From contig JADGAO010000005.1 in NCBI GenBank assembly GCA_015231995.1, positions 1-30,699 on the forward strand: a stretch of 30,699 bases of DNA. The letters run 5' to 3'. Of this stretch, positions 1 to 7,308 are shown one piece after another (position 1 is the first letter of the stretch; each line of letters opens with the position of its first letter). A program made the position numbers and the translations under genes. The DNA is from Nitrospinota bacterium. GTDB taxonomy: Bacteria > Nitrospinota_A > UBA7883 > JACRLM01. The notes below the pieces were generated by a model. It had not been told where the DNA came from. It made no database searches and worked only from the letters and a program-made list of their open reading frames with translations.

Positions 1-76
1 CGCTCCGCAAAAATCCAAGCGCCAGCATCGCTCCCAAGCTATCATATCCTTTTCGCCCAAAAATCGGATTGTTGAC

Positions 77-1273
77 ATGAAAGAATCTTTTGTATTCCCG
101 GCGCATGAAAAAAAAGCCATCGTGGGCCTCTCCTCCGTGCTGGGCCTTCGGATGCTTGGCCTATCGTTCATGATACCGGTGATGTCCGTGTACGCCACCA
201 GCCTGCCCGGCTCCACCACTTTTCTGGCCGGGATAGCCTTCGGCATATACGGCCTTACGCAGGCGTTTTTGCAAATACCGTTCGGCTATATGTCCGACAG
301 GTTCGGGAGGCGGCGCATCGTGGCCACGGGCCTGTTCATCTTCGGCGTCGGTAGCGTCATCGCCGCCACAACGACGGATATTTACATTCTCATCGCCGCC
401 CGTTTCCTGCAAGGGGCCGGGGCCATAGCGTCGGCCTGTTTTGCGTGGGTGGCGGACCTCACCGAAGAATCCCGCAGGAATATGGCGATGGGTTTTCTGG
501 GCATGAGCGTGGGCGCGGGCGTCGTGGGCGGGATGGTGGTGGGGCCGATCATCGGCGGGGCGATGGGTGTTCCGTTCCTTTTCTGGCTGACGGCTATCCT
601 TTCCGCGCTTGGGATTTACATAACCATTTTCAGGCTCAAGGAACCCCCCGCCAACCAGCCGCACGAGAGCGCGGATTTTTCGCTCAACGTAAAAACCACG
701 TTTCATAACGCCTTCAAGCCGGACCTGCTCAAGCTCGACGTGGTGGGATTCCTGGTCAACGCATCCATGATCGCCACAAACTTTTATGTGCCGCTACGCC
801 TCAAGGAAACGCTGACGATGGGCGAATTGTGGAAGGTGTACCTGCCATTGACCATCCTCGGCGGCATGACCATGATGCTCTCCACCCGCAAGGCGGACAG
901 CGGAAACCCGAAGATAATCATCACGGCGGCGTTGTCGTCGCTGGTGGCGGGTTTTATCGTAATGTCCACCTCGCCGGATTTCTGGACGGTGGTCACGGGA
1001 TTCGGCCTGTTTTTCTGCGGGTTTTCCGTGCTGGAGGCGACACTGCCGGCGGCGGTATCCAAGCTTGCAAACCCAAAACATCGCGGCTCGATCATCGGGG
1101 TGTACAACCTGAGCCAGTTTTCCGGGGTGTTCGTTGGCGGCGCGCTGGCCGGGATGTTGAGCGCGAAACATTACAGCGCGTTGTTCATAATCATGGCGGT
1201 CGCCGCGGCGACGGCGGCGCTGTTCGTCAACCTCACAAGGGGAGTGGCAGGAAAACCGGCGACAGCGGAGTAG
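77..1273 (+). CDS. MFS transporter, drug-efflux type
   Basis: A 398-residue major facilitator protein of the inner membrane, expected to have 12 transmembrane helices. The loop 2-3 signature (GYMSDRFGRRR, about residues 70-81) is the classical MFS motif A. A glycine-rich stretch in helix 5 (GMSVGAGVVGG followed by GPIIGG) matches the antiporter motif C of proton-coupled exporters. A family role in proton-driven export is therefore likely, but the substrate cannot be read from sequence. The reading frame is open to the left edge of the window; I chose this ATG because the protein then begins with a short polar tail before helix 1, as is usual. No clear ribosome site precedes it. The next gene lies 26 bp downstream on the same strand. 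Confidence 0.88.
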   Translation: MKESFVFPAHEKKAIVGLSSVLGLRMLGLSFMIPVMSVYATSLPGSTTFLAGIAFGIYGLTQAFLQIPFGYMSDRFGRRRIVATGLFIFGVGSVIAATTTDIYILIAARFLQGAGAIASACFAWVADLTEESRRNMAMGFLGMSVGAGVVGGMVVGPIIGGAMGVPFLFWLTAILSALGIYITIFRLKEPPANQPHESADFSLNVKTTFHNAFKPDLLKLDVVGFLVNASMIATNFYVPLRLKETLTMGELWKVYLPLTILGGMTMMLSTRKADSGNPKIIITAALSSLVAGFIVMSTSPDFWTVVTGFGLFFCGFSVLEATLPAAVSKLANPKHRGSIIGVYNLSQFSGVFVGGALAGMLSAKHYSALFIIMAVAAATAALFVNLTRGVAGKPATAE

Positions 1274-1299
1274 TTTTCGAAGCGTTCTAACAAATTAAA

Positions 1300-1761
1300 A
1301 TGGCGCAGACCAAAAGACGCGACAAAGCGGTGGTCAGCAAAACCATGTCCGTCGTGAAAAGCTCCGGCACCGCGCCGGAGATTATGTTGCGCAAAACCCT
1401 CTGGCGGATGGGCCTGCGCTATCGCCTGAACGTTAACACCCTCCCCGGCAAACCCGATGTCGTTTTCGTAAAATCCAAAGTGGCTCTCTTTGTGGACGGC
1501 GATTTTTGGCATGGCAGGCAATGGCGACTGCGCGGCTACAAAAGTTTGGATAGCCAGTTCGACGGCGTAAGCAACAAGCCTTATTGGGTGGAAAAGATAA
1601 CCCGCAACATAGCTCGTGACCGCAAGGTTAACGCCCAGTTGCGTAAACTCGGCTGGCGCGTCGTGAGGGTATGGGAGAGCGACGTTAAAAGGGACGCGCA
1701 GAAGGCGGCGAAAAAGGTTTTAAATTTAGCGCCCGGCCTCACGAAATTTGACCGGAGTTGA
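1300..1761 (+). CDS. Vsr-like very-short-patch repair endonuclease
   Basis: A 153-residue protein of the Vsr family, which nicks beside T:G mismatches formed by deamination of 5-methylcytosine. The family pattern is clear: a helical start with TAPEIMLRKTLWRMGLRYRL, the PGKPD motif with the catalytic Asp, FVDGDFWHG with the catalytic His, and a C-terminal WVEKI...RDRKVN...LGWRVVRVWE block. The cysteines that hold structural zinc in the E. coli enzyme are absent: the usual GCFWHxC is GDFWHG here. That variant is known in part of the family. No cytosine methyltransferase gene is visible within the window. An internal ATG (1345) would give a more typical N-terminus, so the true start is uncertain. 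Confidence 0.8.
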   Translation: MAQTKRRDKAVVSKTMSVVKSSGTAPEIMLRKTLWRMGLRYRLNVNTLPGKPDVVFVKSKVALFVDGDFWHGRQWRLRGYKSLDSQFDGVSNKPYWVEKITRNIARDRKVNAQLRKLGWRVVRVWESDVKRDAQKAAKKVLNLAPGLTKFDRS

Positions 1762-1797
1762 CGTGGGATGAAGCTAGTTGCTATCGTAATGATAGCA
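1758..1797 (+). promoter_or_regulatory. promoter and palindromic operator of the FitAB-type pair
   Basis: A perfect inverted repeat, TGCTATC-GTAAT-GATAGCA (1779-1797, 7-bp arms, 5-nt spacer), lies 22 bp before the antitoxin start. It overlaps a promoter-like arrangement: TTGACG (1758-1763), 18-bp spacer, TATCGT (1782-1787). RHH antitoxins of this kind usually repress their own promoter by binding such palindromes. The palindrome is seen directly; promoter strength and binding are inferred. Confidence 0.55.
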
Positions 1798-1819
1798 TCA
1801 CATCGCAAGGAGGCTGTTT

Positions 1820-2059
1820 ATGGCTCAAATCCTGGTTCGAGGTCTCGACGAAGAAGTTGTGGAGCGCCTTAAAATGCGGGCAAAGAAAGATGGCCGTTCT
1901 CTTCAGTCAGAGGCCAGGCATATTCTCGAGCAATCCGCGTTTGAAGCCAGGGTGGATCCGAAGACGGCCCGGAAAATAAGCGAAGAGTTTCATCGCAGAT
2001 TCAGAGGCCGCAAATTCCCCGATACCGCCGAACTCATCCGCGAGGATCGCGAGCTGTGA
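1820..2059 (+). CDS. FitA/VapB-type ribbon-helix-helix antitoxin
   Basis: A 79-residue antitoxin. The N-terminal MAQILVRGLDEEVVERLKMRA is a typical FitA ribbon-helix-helix DNA-binding segment: a beta strand that inserts in the operator, followed by two helices. The C-terminal third (about 50-79) is charged and should wrap the toxin. A strong ribosome site (AAGGAGG, 1806-1812) precedes the ATG. The last codons overlap the toxin start by four bases (GTGA), which suggests translational coupling and a fixed antitoxin to toxin ratio. Its role is to neutralise the downstream PIN toxin and repress the shared promoter. Confidence 0.87.
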   Translation: MAQILVRGLDEEVVERLKMRAKKDGRSLQSEARHILEQSAFEARVDPKTARKISEEFHRRFRGRKFPDTAELIREDREL

Positions 2060-2478
2060 AGGCATTTGTCGTGGATGCGAGTGTGGCGGCGAAATGGTTC
2101 GTGGAAGAGGAATACAGCCCCACCGCCCTTTCGATTTTGGGCGGAGCCGCTCAACTCCATGCGCCGGATTTCATGTTGCTGGAAATGGACAGCATAATCA
2201 CCAAGTGGACTCGGCGCGGCGCAATTGGTCTGGATGAGGGAAGCGACATAAGAAACGCGCTTCGGCAATACCCCATACAATTTCATTCATTCCCGTCGTT
2301 TCTCGATTCCGCTTTTGCGATAGCCAGCCAGACGGGACAGAGCGTCTACGACAGCTTATATGTAGCGCTTGCGGCCCTGCTTAAGCGCAAACTGGCGACG
2401 GCTGACCGCAGGCTTTATGATGGGCTGAAAAATAGCCCGTTTCAAAAGAGCGTTGTCTGGATCGGGGATATTGTCTGA
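2056..2478 (+). CDS. PIN-domain ribonuclease toxin (FitB/VapC type)
   Basis: A 140-residue PIN-domain protein starting with GTG inside the antitoxin stop (GTGA). The four acidic residues that bind Mg2+ in this family are in place: D7 (VVDAS), E43 (LLEMDS), D99 (VYDSLY) and D117 (TADRR), so the nuclease is probably intact. Family members cleave specific RNAs, often initiator tRNA or rRNA; the target here cannot be told. It forms a two-gene operon with the RHH antitoxin. Confidence 0.87.
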   Translation: MKAFVVDASVAAKWFVEEEYSPTALSILGGAAQLHAPDFMLLEMDSIITKWTRRGAIGLDEGSDIRNALRQYPIQFHSFPSFLDSAFAIASQTGQSVYDSLYVALAALLKRKLATADRRLYDGLKNSPFQKSVVWIGDIV

Positions 2479-2530
2479 AAGGCGTTGAGGATTTGAGGCA
2501 ATGCTCCCAAAAACTATCCAAGCGGTGAAT

Positions 2531-2549
2531 GCCCTTCCACCGGGAGGGC
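2531..2549. terminator. possible weak hairpin between convergent genes
   Basis: GCCCTTCC and GGAGGGC can pair around a short ACCG loop (with one bulged base) in the 79-bp gap between the convergent toxin gene and infA. The T tract that follows on the plus strand is only three bases, and none follows on the minus strand. It could end transcription of either gene, but the evidence is modest. Confidence 0.3.
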
Positions 2550-2557
2550 TTTCCCGC

Positions 2558-2869
2558 CTATTTGTACCGGTAGGTTATCCTGCCTCGGCTAAGGTCATAA
2601 GGGGACAGTTCCAGCTTCACTTTGTCGCCAGGAAGGATACGGATGAAAAACTTCCTCATCTTGCCGGATACGTGGGCCAGCACGGTGAACTCGTTCTCCA
2701 AAGCGACTTTGAACATGGCGTTAGGCAGGGCTTCCAGGACGGTGCCTTCCACTTCGACGCACTTGTCGGTAGGCTCCTTTGGGGCTTCCGCCTCCCCATC
2801 CATGGGGCCTTTTCTTTTTTTCTTTGGACGCCCGCTTCCGCCGCTGGGACGCGCTCCAGGTCTGGCCAT
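2558..2869 (-). CDS. infA: translation initiation factor IF-1 with N-terminal extension
   Basis: The last ~70 residues are a standard IF-1 OB fold: VEVEGTVLEALPNAMFKV, then AHVSGKMRK, IRILPGDKVKLELSPYDLSRGRITYRYK. IF-1 sits in the ribosomal A site during initiation. The protein is 103 residues against about 72 for the family, because roughly 30 residues precede the fold. This extension is rich in Pro, Gly, Lys and Arg (including PKKKRKG) and then acidic. The start at 2869 is well supported: GGAGG lies six bases upstream of the ATG. A further in-frame ATG nine codons upstream has no such site. The class V enzyme gene lies 96 bp upstream on the same strand. Confidence 0.93.
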   Translation of the reverse strand: MARPGARPSGGSGRPKKKRKGPMDGEAEAPKEPTDKCVEVEGTVLEALPNAMFKVALENEFTVLAHVSGKMRKFFIRILPGDKVKLELSPYDLSRGRITYRYK

Positions 2870-2965
2870 TAATCCTCCGTACCGCTCATATTTCAAGAAC
2901 CGCTGTTTAGCGCAATCTCATTAGGCTAACCCATATCTCCGTTTATTTCAACAACATCTTTTCCG

Positions 2966-4108
2966 TCACAGCTCCGAGACGAGCCGCCGGATATCCTCAG
3001 CCGTGTTGAAAAAATGAGGAGCCACCCGTATCCCGCCGCCTCGTTCCATAACAAGAATGCCGGCTTCGTTGAGCCGTTTGACGATCTGTTTGTTATCGTC
3101 CTTGTCCTTTGCGCTGAAAATAAGGATGCCCGACCGTTCGTTCTCGTCCATCGGCGAGACGATCGCGTATCCACGCGAGCGCAAACTCTCCACAAGCTGG
3201 CCGGTTAGCGATAGTATCTGCGCCTCGTTACGTTCTATTCCGAAAGCCGTAATCGTTTTAAGCGATTCACACAGCCCGTAAACACCAAGTACGTTGGCGG
3301 TGCCTTCCTCGAATCGTCCGGCAGTCGGTTTTGGCGTGAAGTCTATGTTCCCGAAATTGTACGCATCCGTAACCGTGTTCCAGCCCACACGGGTCAGGCG
3401 CAAAAGGTCTAGCCTCTCTTTGGCGCAGTAAAAAACGCCGATTCCCTCCGGGGCGCAGAGCCATTTATGCCCCCCGCACGAGAGGAAATCCACGCCGTAT
3501 TTTTTCACATCCATCGGAAGCGCGCCAAGCGACTGTATGGCGTCCACAAAAAACAAAAACCCCCTCTCTCTGGCCATCTGGCCGAGCGACGTCAGGTCGG
3601 CCCGATACCCGGTGGCGTACTGGACTGTGGATATTGCGACGATCTTCGTTTTCGGCGTCACCTCGCGGGCGATCATCTCCGGCGTGATTCTTCCGTCAAC
3701 GCTTCTGGCGATTTTGACGGTGACTCCTTTTGAGCGCAGGTTGAGCCAGGGATAGACGTTGGAGGGGAACTCCAGGTCATTGATGACCACCTCGTCCCCT
3801 TCGACGAATGGGAAACCGGACGCCACCAGCGACACCCCATCAGCGGTGTTGCGGATGAACGCCACCTCATCCTCATCGGCGCCTATGAGTCCGGCGGCCA
3901 GTTTCCGGGTTTCGGCGGTTCTGGTTTTCCACTTTTCGCTCCCAAGATAGGCAGTCATGGTTATTTCCCTCGCCAATTCCCCCATGGTTCTACTTGCGGA
4001 TTCGGGGATGGGAGACAAGCCTGCGGCGTTTAGGAAAACATACTTCTCAAAAATCGGGAATTGAGACCGGATCGAATCGGATTCCCGAACGGTGAATGGC
4101 GAAGGCAT
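2966..4108 (-). CDS. class V aminotransferase-fold PLP enzyme
   Basis: A 380-residue PLP enzyme of the class V fold (isopenicillin N epimerase/cysteine desulfurase superfamily). The PLP Lys is K215 in SCGGHKW, and D189 in FFVDAIQS should bind the pyridine nitrogen. RNTADGVS (about 86-93) and FEEGTAN (about 265-271) are family blocks. The C-terminal region has no cysteine where desulfurases carry the sulfur-accepting residue (ERGGGIRVAPHFFNT), so an epimerase, lyase or aminotransferase role is more likely than sulfur transfer. The substrate is unknown. It is divergent from the PHP gene, with 197 bp between the two starts. Confidence 0.85.
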   Translation of the reverse strand: MPSPFTVRESDSIRSQFPIFEKYVFLNAAGLSPIPESASRTMGELAREITMTAYLGSEKWKTRTAETRKLAAGLIGADEDEVAFIRNTADGVSLVASGFPFVEGDEVVINDLEFPSNVYPWLNLRSKGVTVKIARSVDGRITPEMIAREVTPKTKIVAISTVQYATGYRADLTSLGQMARERGFLFFVDAIQSLGALPMDVKKYGVDFLSCGGHKWLCAPEGIGVFYCAKERLDLLRLTRVGWNTVTDAYNFGNIDFTPKPTAGRFEEGTANVLGVYGLCESLKTITAFGIERNEAQILSLTGQLVESLRSRGYAIVSPMDENERSGILIFSAKDKDDNKQIVKRLNEAGILVMERGGGIRVAPHFFNTAEDIRRLVSEL

Positions 4109-4241
4109 GATTTAATGTGACCTCTTTTAGATCAGTTGGTTAGGGGATAAAACGTAAAAAACAAGCTCAACCCGTGCGCGAGAAACCCCTGATTTGAAAG
4201 ATGGCTTTTTCGAATCAAAGGGTTGGAATGGGCGAAAGCGG

Positions 4242-4300
4242 TTTACAGTCCGTATAGCCATAAGCTATCATAATAGAATATATTTTTTAGGGTTGTGAGG
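4242..4300 (+). promoter_or_regulatory. promoter and ribosome site of the PHP-DUF507 operon
   Basis: TTTACA (4242-4247), an 18-bp spacer and TATCAT (4266-4271) form a plausible sigma-70 promoter in an A+T-rich stretch. The ribosome site TGAGG (4296-4300) lies five bases before the ATG at 4306. The site lies in the divergent gap between the class V enzyme and the PHP gene. It is recognised by pattern only. Confidence 0.45.
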
Positions 4301-4305
4301 AAAAA

Positions 4306-5151
4306 ATGAGCGTGTCCGGGTTCGCCGACCTGCACATTCATACACGCCATTCCGACGGGACGGAGACGCCGGCGGAGATTATTGAAAAATCGGCGAAGCT
4401 CGGGATCATGTGTGTGTCTATAACCGACCACGACACGATCGCGGGGTATGAAGAGGCTTTGGACGCCGCCAACAGGCTTGGGGTGGAACTTTTGCCCGGG
4501 ATAGAGGTTTCTTCCTATATCGGCGACAAGAGCGTGCATATTTTGGGCTACCTGATGGACATGGATAACGAGTTCCTTGCCCAAATCGTCACGGACAACC
4601 GCGAAAGCAGACTGCTACGGATGGGCCGGATGGTGGACAAGCTAAAGGCCTTGGGATACGCCGTTACATTAGAGGAAATCCTCGAATACATCGGGGAAGG
4701 CACGTTGGGCAGGGCCTTGCTCGCCAAGTTTCTGGTGGCCAAAGGGTTTTTCAAAAATCCGAAGGCCGTATTCGAGACGATACTCGGCGATGGAAAGCCG
4801 GTGTACGAACCTGTGCCGAGGTTTACGCCGGAGGAAGCCATCGGGCTTATAAAAGTTTCCGGCGGGGTGACGTCGCTGGCGCATCCCGGTTTTACGGACG
4901 TTGATGAAATAATGCCGAGCCTTGTGGGCGCCGGTTTGGACGCGATAGAGGCATTCAGCCCACAGCATGACGAGGCGAGCCAGCGCCGCTACACGACGAT
5001 GGCCGAGAGGCTGGGCGTTCTGGTGACAGGAGGCTCGGACAATCATGGGCCGGAGAGCGGACGGCGTATTGGGGGGGCGTTCCTGCCGCGCAGTCATGTG
5101 GAAAGTCTCAAAAAGCGGGCGGCGTGGCAGGCGGCGGCAAGACACGCGTGA
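4306..5151 (+). CDS. PHP-domain phosphoesterase (RNase AM/YciV family)
   Basis: A 281-residue metal-dependent phosphoesterase with all PHP signatures: ADLHIHTRHSDG at the N-terminus, SITDHDT (about 39-45), GIEVSS (about 65-70), LAHPGF in the C-terminal half and GGSDNHG near the end. These supply the His and Asp ligands of a three-metal site. The closest family is YciV-like, whose characterised members hydrolyse 3',5'-nucleoside bisphosphates and trim RNA 5' ends. DNA polymerase-linked PHP domains are much less likely, as this is a free-standing protein. It heads a three-gene set with the two DUF507 genes, 15 bp upstream of the first. Confidence 0.88.
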   Translation: MSVSGFADLHIHTRHSDGTETPAEIIEKSAKLGIMCVSITDHDTIAGYEEALDAANRLGVELLPGIEVSSYIGDKSVHILGYLMDMDNEFLAQIVTDNRESRLLRMGRMVDKLKALGYAVTLEEILEYIGEGTLGRALLAKFLVAKGFFKNPKAVFETILGDGKPVYEPVPRFTPEEAIGLIKVSGGVTSLAHPGFTDVDEIMPSLVGAGLDAIEAFSPQHDEASQRRYTTMAERLGVLVTGGSDNHGPESGRRIGGAFLPRSHVESLKKRAAWQAAARHA

Positions 5152-5166
5152 AAGGAGAAATCGAGA

Positions 5167-5448
5167 ATGAGACTTAAGAGGGAGATGATAAGCTACCTGG
5201 CCACTAAGATCGTGCGCGATCTGACGGATAAGGGGCTTCTGGATTGCGGCGAAGAGACAGAAAACGTCGTCGAAAGAATAGGCGCCATCATCTACGGCGA
5301 CCTGCATGTGGAAGACGACCTCAACGACGAGGTCAAGGTCTTGCTCGAGAAAATGAGCGAAGAACTCGACAAGTCTCAGATAGACTACCGAAAGATGTTT
5401 CAAATGGTGAAGATGAAGCTCGCCCGCGAGCGGGGCATAATCCTGTAG
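5167..5448 (+). CDS. DUF507 family protein, first copy
   Basis: A 93-residue soluble, highly charged, mainly helical protein of the DUF507 family (function unknown). The start MRLKREMISYLATKIVRDL and end KLARERGIIL are typical; the C-terminal RGIxL is shared with the next gene. AAGGAG precedes the ATG. It lies 15 bp after the PHP gene and 17 bp before a second DUF507 gene, so all three are probably one transcript. Members usually occur as such pairs, which suggests a heterodimer; this is inference. Confidence 0.85.
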   Translation: MRLKREMISYLATKIVRDLTDKGLLDCGEETENVVERIGAIIYGDLHVEDDLNDEVKVLLEKMSEELDKSQIDYRKMFQMVKMKLARERGIIL

Positions 5449-5465
5449 GCGAAGGGAGGTTTTAA

Positions 5466-5753
5466 GTGAAACTGAGCAGAGAAAAGATAAACCACCTTTC
5501 AAAACTGATCCTGGTGGGGTTTCTCGACGACGACCGCGTGGAGTTTTTCTGCGACGAAAACGACCTGCGGCTGGAGATAGTAAACATACTGCGCCACGAG
5601 ATAGACATCGAGGAGCAGATAGACGACGAAGTGCGCAAAAGCATCTCCTCGTATTCGCGCGATATCCGCGAAGGCTCCAACGAGTGGGAGATTCTCTTCC
5701 ACAAGCATTACAACGAAGAGAACAGGAAACGGCGGGGCATCTCGCTGGGATAA
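5466..5753 (+). CDS. DUF507 family protein, second copy
   Basis: A 95-residue DUF507 paralog of the preceding gene, from a GTG start supported by GGGAGG six bases upstream. It shares the N-terminal MKLSREKINHLSKLI pattern and the basic C-terminus (NRKRRGISLG), but the middle is strongly acidic (FLDDDRVEFFCDENDLR, then HEIDIEEQIDDEVRKS). The pair is too diverged to be a recent duplication. Function is unknown. A strong terminator follows 79 bp downstream. Confidence 0.85.
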   Translation: MKLSREKINHLSKLILVGFLDDDRVEFFCDENDLRLEIVNILRHEIDIEEQIDDEVRKSISSYSRDIREGSNEWEILFHKHYNEENRKRRGISLG

Positions 5754-5831
5754 CCGGTTCTCCGGTTTCCTGTATGAATATACAGCCTTTGTATAAGCAT
5801 GATTTTGAAGCTCGGCGGAGTATTTGACGTT

Positions 5832-5856
5832 CGGCGGGGTGTTCTTCACCCCGCCG
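5832..5856 (+). terminator. intrinsic terminator after the PHP-DUF507 operon
   Basis: A perfect 10-bp G+C-rich stem, CGGCGGGGTG-TTCTT-CACCCCGCCG, followed by the pyrimidine run TCTTCGTTTCC. It should end transcription of the operon before the Sel1-repeat gene. Confidence 0.8.
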
Positions 5857-5896
5857 TCTTCGTTTCCAGACACGCATCGCCCATTGGGAGTCTGAA

Positions 5897-6826
5897 GTGA
5901 AGAACAACTCGGACTGCAATATGCAAAGGCGGTATACGTTTTTATCGCGACATCCTGCTGTCCTTCTTCTCCTCGTATCATTTTTTTGCCTCGCCATCCA
6001 GTCCATAGCATTTGGACAGTCAGCCGAGTTCGAGGAAGACCTCAAAAAAGCCGCTCAGGGCGACCCGGACGCGCAGTTCTCCGTGGGCGTCTCCTATTCC
6101 ATCGGCGACGGGATAGAGGAGGACGACGTTAAGGCGTTTGAATGGTTATCGAAAGCCGCTGTTCAGGGGCATTCCGCCGCGCAGTTCTTCATTGGCGATA
6201 TGTACGAGAACGGCGAAGGGGTGGAACGCGATTACACAAAGGCTGTGGAATGGCATGAAAAAGCGGCCGTGCAGGGAGACGCGGATTCGCAACTGCGCCT
6301 GGGGGCTCTTTATGAAAAGGGGCTTGGAGTCCCCGTCAATTACGCCAAGGCGATGGAGTGGTATATGAAGTCGGCGGGGCAAGGGAAAGTTGACGCGCAA
6401 CTAAGCCTGGGAGCCATGTACGACAAAGGGCGTGGAACGCCTCGTGACATGAGAATGGCGGCGGAATGGTACGGCAAAGCGGCGGAAAAGGGAGACGCCA
6501 GGGGTATGCTGGCGATGGGGTTTCTTTATCTCACCGAGGACAAATTTTCCCCCGATTATTACTCCGCTCGAAACTGGTTCGAGAAAGCGGCGAGAAAAAA
6601 GAATTACGAAGCCCAGTATCATCTGGGGGTTCTATACGCGACCGGGTTTGGGGTTCGGCGCGACTATGTTCAGGCGCACATGTGGTTTACGCTTTGTTTT
6701 GCGTTCGTCCCGGATGCGTGGGATATGCAACGCAGAATCGAAAAACGGATGACACGCGAAGAAATAAAGAAGGCGGAAAAACTGGCGAGGGAATGGAAAC
6801 CCGATCCGGTGGAGACGAAACGGTAA
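5897..6826 (+). CDS. exported Sel1-repeat protein
   Basis: A 309-residue protein with an N-terminal signal sequence (about residues 12-41: basic start, hydrophobic core VLLLLVSFFCLAI, likely cut near AFG/QSAEF). Six consecutive 36-residue Sel1-like repeats follow, from about residue 55 to 270, each with the A-Q-x-x-L-G-x-x-Y and A-x-x-W-x-x-K-A-A pattern. The fifth repeat is the most degenerate. Sel1 repeats form an alpha-solenoid that binds other proteins, so a periplasmic scaffold or adaptor is likely. The GTG start has GGGAG six bases upstream; an ATG at 5921 is the alternative. No partner gene is evident. Confidence 0.85.
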   Translation: MKNNSDCNMQRRYTFLSRHPAVLLLLVSFFCLAIQSIAFGQSAEFEEDLKKAAQGDPDAQFSVGVSYSIGDGIEEDDVKAFEWLSKAAVQGHSAAQFFIGDMYENGEGVERDYTKAVEWHEKAAVQGDADSQLRLGALYEKGLGVPVNYAKAMEWYMKSAGQGKVDAQLSLGAMYDKGRGTPRDMRMAAEWYGKAAEKGDARGMLAMGFLYLTEDKFSPDYYSARNWFEKAARKKNYEAQYHLGVLYATGFGVRRDYVQAHMWFTLCFAFVPDAWDMQRRIEKRMTREEIKKAEKLAREWKPDPVETKR

Positions 6827-6847
6827 ATCCGGATTCCGAAATTGCGG

Positions 6848-7040
6848 AGAGATTCTTCGCTACCTCAGAATGACAATGTTTTTGTCATCCTGAGGGAGCT
6901 TCCAGCGACCGAAGGATCGAAGTACAAAGGAATGTTCTTTTTGATAGATTCTTCACTTCGCTACGCTTCGTTCAGAATGACATTACGTTCAGAATGACAA
7001 GCAAGCAGTGTCATTCTGAGCGAAGCGAAGAATCTCGACA
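6848..7040. repeat. dispersed palindromic repeat cluster, locus A
   Basis: One full ~100-bp unit runs from GTCATCCTGAGGGAG (6884) to TTCAGAATGAC (about 6982). Partial units lie on both sides, and an inverted end TGTCATTCTGAGCGAAGCG starts at 7009. The unit's ends are inverted copies of each other (GTCATnCTGAG and CTCAGAATGAC), and its inner blocks GACCGAAGGATC and GATTCTTC also pair, so it can form a long hairpin. The same unit occurs at 8791-8900 and 28988-29251. Confidence 0.8.
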
Positions 7041-7056
7041 AAAAGCAAAAGAATCA

Positions 7057-7308
7057 TTAGCCAAGCGCAACCCACTCCCCATCGTCACCCTGAACAAAAA
7101 ACCCAATCAGCTTAAGCCGCAGTTCGGCGGAAACGTCTCTAACTTTCGCAATCGAACCGCTCGGCAATTTGAGAGCCATCTGACAACTGCCCGCCAGCTT
7201 GCGCGGTTTTATGACAGGACGGGGCTTCAATCCCGCTTCCTTCAACGCGCGTTCGGCTTTAAGGGTTTCTGTGGTGGATTCGAAAACCGCCAGAAAACTC
7301 CCGTTCAT
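7057..7308 (-). CDS. DUF3343 protein, putative Se/S carrier-like
   Basis: An 83-residue protein matching the DUF3343 family: FLAVFESTTETLKAERALKEAGL, then PRKLAGSCQMALKLP with the single conserved Cys (C42). The short fold resembles a sulfur or selenium carrier, with C42 as the possible carrier residue. Its ATG overlaps the stop of the upstream class V enzyme (ATGA at 7305-7308), so the two are translationally coupled. This neighbourhood is common for the family, but the exact acceptor is not known and no selD or selenoprotein is visible here. Confidence 0.8.
   Translation of the reverse strand: MNGSFLAVFESTTETLKAERALKEAGLKPRPVIKPRKLAGSCQMALKLPSGSIAKVRDVSAELRLKLIGFFVQGDDGEWVALG

Noticed and set aside
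1..76. Possible gene end or divergent gene start at the left edge
   Set aside because: Short open frames exist on both strands, but 76 bases give no recognisable protein and no clear ribosome site.
2769..2869. PKKKRK in IF-1 as a nuclear-localisation signal
   Set aside because: It resembles such a signal, but the surrounding genes are plainly bacterial; a polybasic RNA-contacting tail is the simpler reading.
2966..4108. Annotation as a cysteine desulfurase
   Set aside because: The PLP lysine is present, but the sulfur-accepting cysteine is missing, so only the broader fold family is assigned.
4669..6045. A 458-codon open frame on the minus strand
   Set aside because: It is antisense to the PHP, DUF507 and Sel1 genes, crosses their terminator and has low-complexity Arg-rich sequence typical of G+C-rich shadows.
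6848..7040. Repeats considered as a CRISPR array
   Set aside because: The units are ~100 bp, palindromic over their whole length, partly inverted and without regular spacers; no cas gene is present.
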